From Spirochaetales bacterium (GTDB lineage Bacteria; Spirochaetota; Spirochaetia; SZUA-6; DRHE01): a stretch of DNA of 15,178 bases. Below are positions 14,156 to 15,178 of this stretch, piece after piece. How positions within the stretch are numbered: the stretch's first letter is position 1; every line of letters starts with the position of its first letter. Position numbers and translations under genes: made by a program. The notes beneath the pieces are model-generated. The model made no database searches. It was not told the DNA's origin and saw nothing but the letters and a program-made list of their open reading frames with translations. The stretch lies in assembly GCA_011049745.1 (NCBI GenBank), contig DRHE01000343.1, positions 1-15,178 of the forward strand, written 5' to 3'.

Positions 14156-14162
14156 CTCCTTT
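14156..14162 (-). promoter_or_regulatory. Strong ribosome binding site of the malF-type gene
   Basis: Minus-strand AAAGGAG, five bases ahead of ATG 14148-14150. It fixes this start and shows that the permease genes can be translated well despite the hairpin upstream. Confidence 0.65.
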
Positions 14163-14187
14163 TTTTAATGGTCAATAAATAATAAGT

Positions 14188-14208
14188 ATCGGGAGTTAGC
14201 CCCCCGAT
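14188..14208 (-). terminator. Intercistronic hairpin between binding-protein and permease genes
   Basis: ATCGGG and CCCGAT (plus-strand 14188-14193 and 14203-14208) enclose a nine-base loop in the 86-base gap. Such structures after binding-protein genes typically protect the upstream message and reduce read-through, giving more binding protein than permease. No strong T-run, so an attenuating or stabilising role is more likely than full termination. Confidence 0.4.
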
Positions 14209-14236
14209 GCTGCAATATTCTACTACGAATTCTAAA

Positions 14237-15178
14237 TTACATCTCAGGTTTGCCCGTCGAAAAACCCAGCAGGTCTTTCAGATCAAGCTCGAGTTCTTCT
14301 AAAGCAGTTTGACCGTCTTTCTTGCCGGTAAGCACGGAATGTACAGCTGTAAAAAAGGCAACCGAGGTTTCATTGTACTTGGGTGCCGTGGCTGTGGAAG
14401 GACGCGCTGCAGCATTAATAAAAACATCATACAGCTTTATCATAAAAGGCGCTGCCTTCTCAACATCCGCGTCCTGGTACAGACTCATGTAAGTCGGGTT
14501 ATTGCTCCCCTCAATCGCTTTAAACTTCTGTTCTTCTTTACCGGTCAGCCAGAAAACCATTTCCGCGGCAGCTTCCGGATTCGCACTATACTTGCTCACT
14601 CCCAACTGCCAGCCGCCTAAGGCTGCCGAGCCGTGTCCTGACTTGCCGGCCGGTAGAGCCGATACATCAAACTTACCCTTGATCACACTGTCATCAGCAT
14701 TACCCAGTCCATAAGCATAGGGCCAGTTTCTCATGAAAGCTGCATTACCAGCCTGCCACATATTCCTGGCATCTTCCTCGCCAAAACCGGTTACCCCGGG
14801 AGGCGAAATAGTGCCCACCCAGGAGGCTGCCTTATCAATCGCCTCCACCGCCATTGGATTATTGATGGTTATCTTCTTAGAAGGACTCACAATAGTTCCG
14901 CCGCCATTGGAGTGGATCCATTCCAGGGCATCGCAGGTTAATCCTTCGTAGGCATTACCCTGCCAGACAAAACCCCAGAAATCCGGATTTGCAGCTTTTT
15001 CGCCGGTCATTATCTTTTTAGCGGAGCCCCCCAGCTCATCCCAGGTTTTCGGGGGAGTCAGACCATACTTGGCAAGCAAATCCTTACGGTAGTAAAGCAT
15101 TCCGGCATCGGTAAACCAGGGCATACCTATCAGAGCGCCGCCAACTGTATTGTTCTCTACAATTGACGGAAAGTGTTC
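14237..15178 (-). CDS. Extracellular sugar-binding protein of a CUT1 ABC importer (N-terminus outside window)
   Basis: C-terminal ~313 residues of a family 1 solute-binding protein; the frame is open to the right edge, so the N-terminus with its signal or lipobox lies outside. Family marks are [20 protein letters not shown] followed by TPPKTWDEL, the ligand-domain segment [29 protein letters not shown], and [20 protein letters not shown] near the hinge. The combination resembles trehalose/maltose-type binding proteins (ThuE-like), which fits the glucosyl-disaccharide phosphorylase at the operon's end. Aromatic residues (Trp and Tyr in the WPYAYG segment, Trp in GGWQLG) are likely sugar-stacking positions. 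First visible gene of the operon. The precise sugar cannot be read from the sequence. Confidence 0.92.
   Translation of the reverse strand, partial: EHFPSIVENNTVGGALIGMPWFTDAGMLYYRKDLLAKYGLTPPKTWDELGGSAKKIMTGEKAANPDFWGFVWQGNAYEGLTCDALEWIHSNGGGTIVSPSKKITINNPMAVEAIDKAASWVGTISPPGVTGFGEEDARNMWQAGNAAFMRNWPYAYGLGNADDSVIKGKFDVSALPAGKSGHGSAALGGWQLGVSKYSANPEAAAEMVFWLTGKEEQKFKAIEGSNNPTYMSLYQDADVEKAAPFMIKLYDVFINAAARPSTATAPKYNETSVAFFTAVHSVLTGKKDGQTALEELELDLKDLLGFSTGKPEM

Noticed and set aside
14309..14951. Plus-strand open frames opposite the sugar-binding protein gene
   Set aside because: They are complements of a clear solute-binding-protein gene, with no start signals of their own.
1..15178. CRISPR array, insertion sequence or transposase
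   Set aside because: No regularly spaced repeats, no terminal inverted repeats with target duplications and no transposase or integrase frame were seen on either strand, despite several broken genes.

Overview
The window looks like a chromosomal segment of an anaerobic bacterium, with an intact sugar-catabolic operon on the right and a mosaic of intact, broken and fragmentary genes on the left. Strong GGAGG-type ribosome binding sites, frequent GTG starts, an AT-leaning middle part and the gene families present (PaaK plus ACT protein, CsoR, DUF5679, GH65 phosphorylase) suggest a Clostridia-like Gram-positive or a neighbouring anaerobic phylum such as Chloroflexi or Spirochaetes. The sequence does not settle the phylum.

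Layout. 1-406 (+): C-terminal part of a LysE-type exporter cut by the window edge. About 515-1495 (-): remnant of a multi-PAS histidine kinase with an in-frame TAG, a frameshift and no ATPase domain. It abuts, near 1495-1500, the last third of a class I aminotransferase (+), which has lost its N-terminus. 1960-3672 (-): intact two-gene operon of a tandem-ACT protein and a PaaK-type aryl-CoA ligase, with a readable promoter. A large hairpin lies between this operon and the aminotransferase fragment. 3810-4214 (+): CsoR-type metal repressor with a sigma70-type promoter and a probable own operator. 4321-4941 (-): DUF1684 protein with an N-terminal membrane anchor. 4960-5500: no intact gene, but an XRE-regulator fragment, a degenerate tRNA-like sequence and an intrinsic terminator. 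5559-7404 (+): a 51-residue zinc-ribbon-like DUF5679 protein and a large MinD/FlhG-like ATPase. The Walker A motif of the ATPase lies upstream of every canonical start codon, and its C-terminal half is unrecognised. 7480-7676 (+): 47-residue orphan protein with its own promoter. 7698-8036 (+): ruins of an endonuclease/exonuclease/phosphatase-family gene.

8091-15178 (-) is one coherent operon transcribed leftwards: sugar-binding lipoprotein-type protein (partial), MalF-like permease, MalG-like permease, LacI-family regulator, and a 1012-residue fusion of a GH65 disaccharide phosphorylase with a beta-phosphoglucomutase-type HAD domain. Together these would import an alpha-glucosyl disaccharide (kojibiose- or trehalose-like is my best guess), split it with phosphate into beta-glucose 1-phosphate and a free sugar, and convert the phosphate ester to glucose 6-phosphate on the same polypeptide. 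The ABC ATPase subunit is not in the window and is probably shared from elsewhere.

The observations most worth checking are the non-canonical start and orphan C-terminal domain of the MinD-like ATPase, the chimeric pseudogene junction at about 1495, the tRNA-like relic with terminator, and the phosphorylase-mutase fusion.
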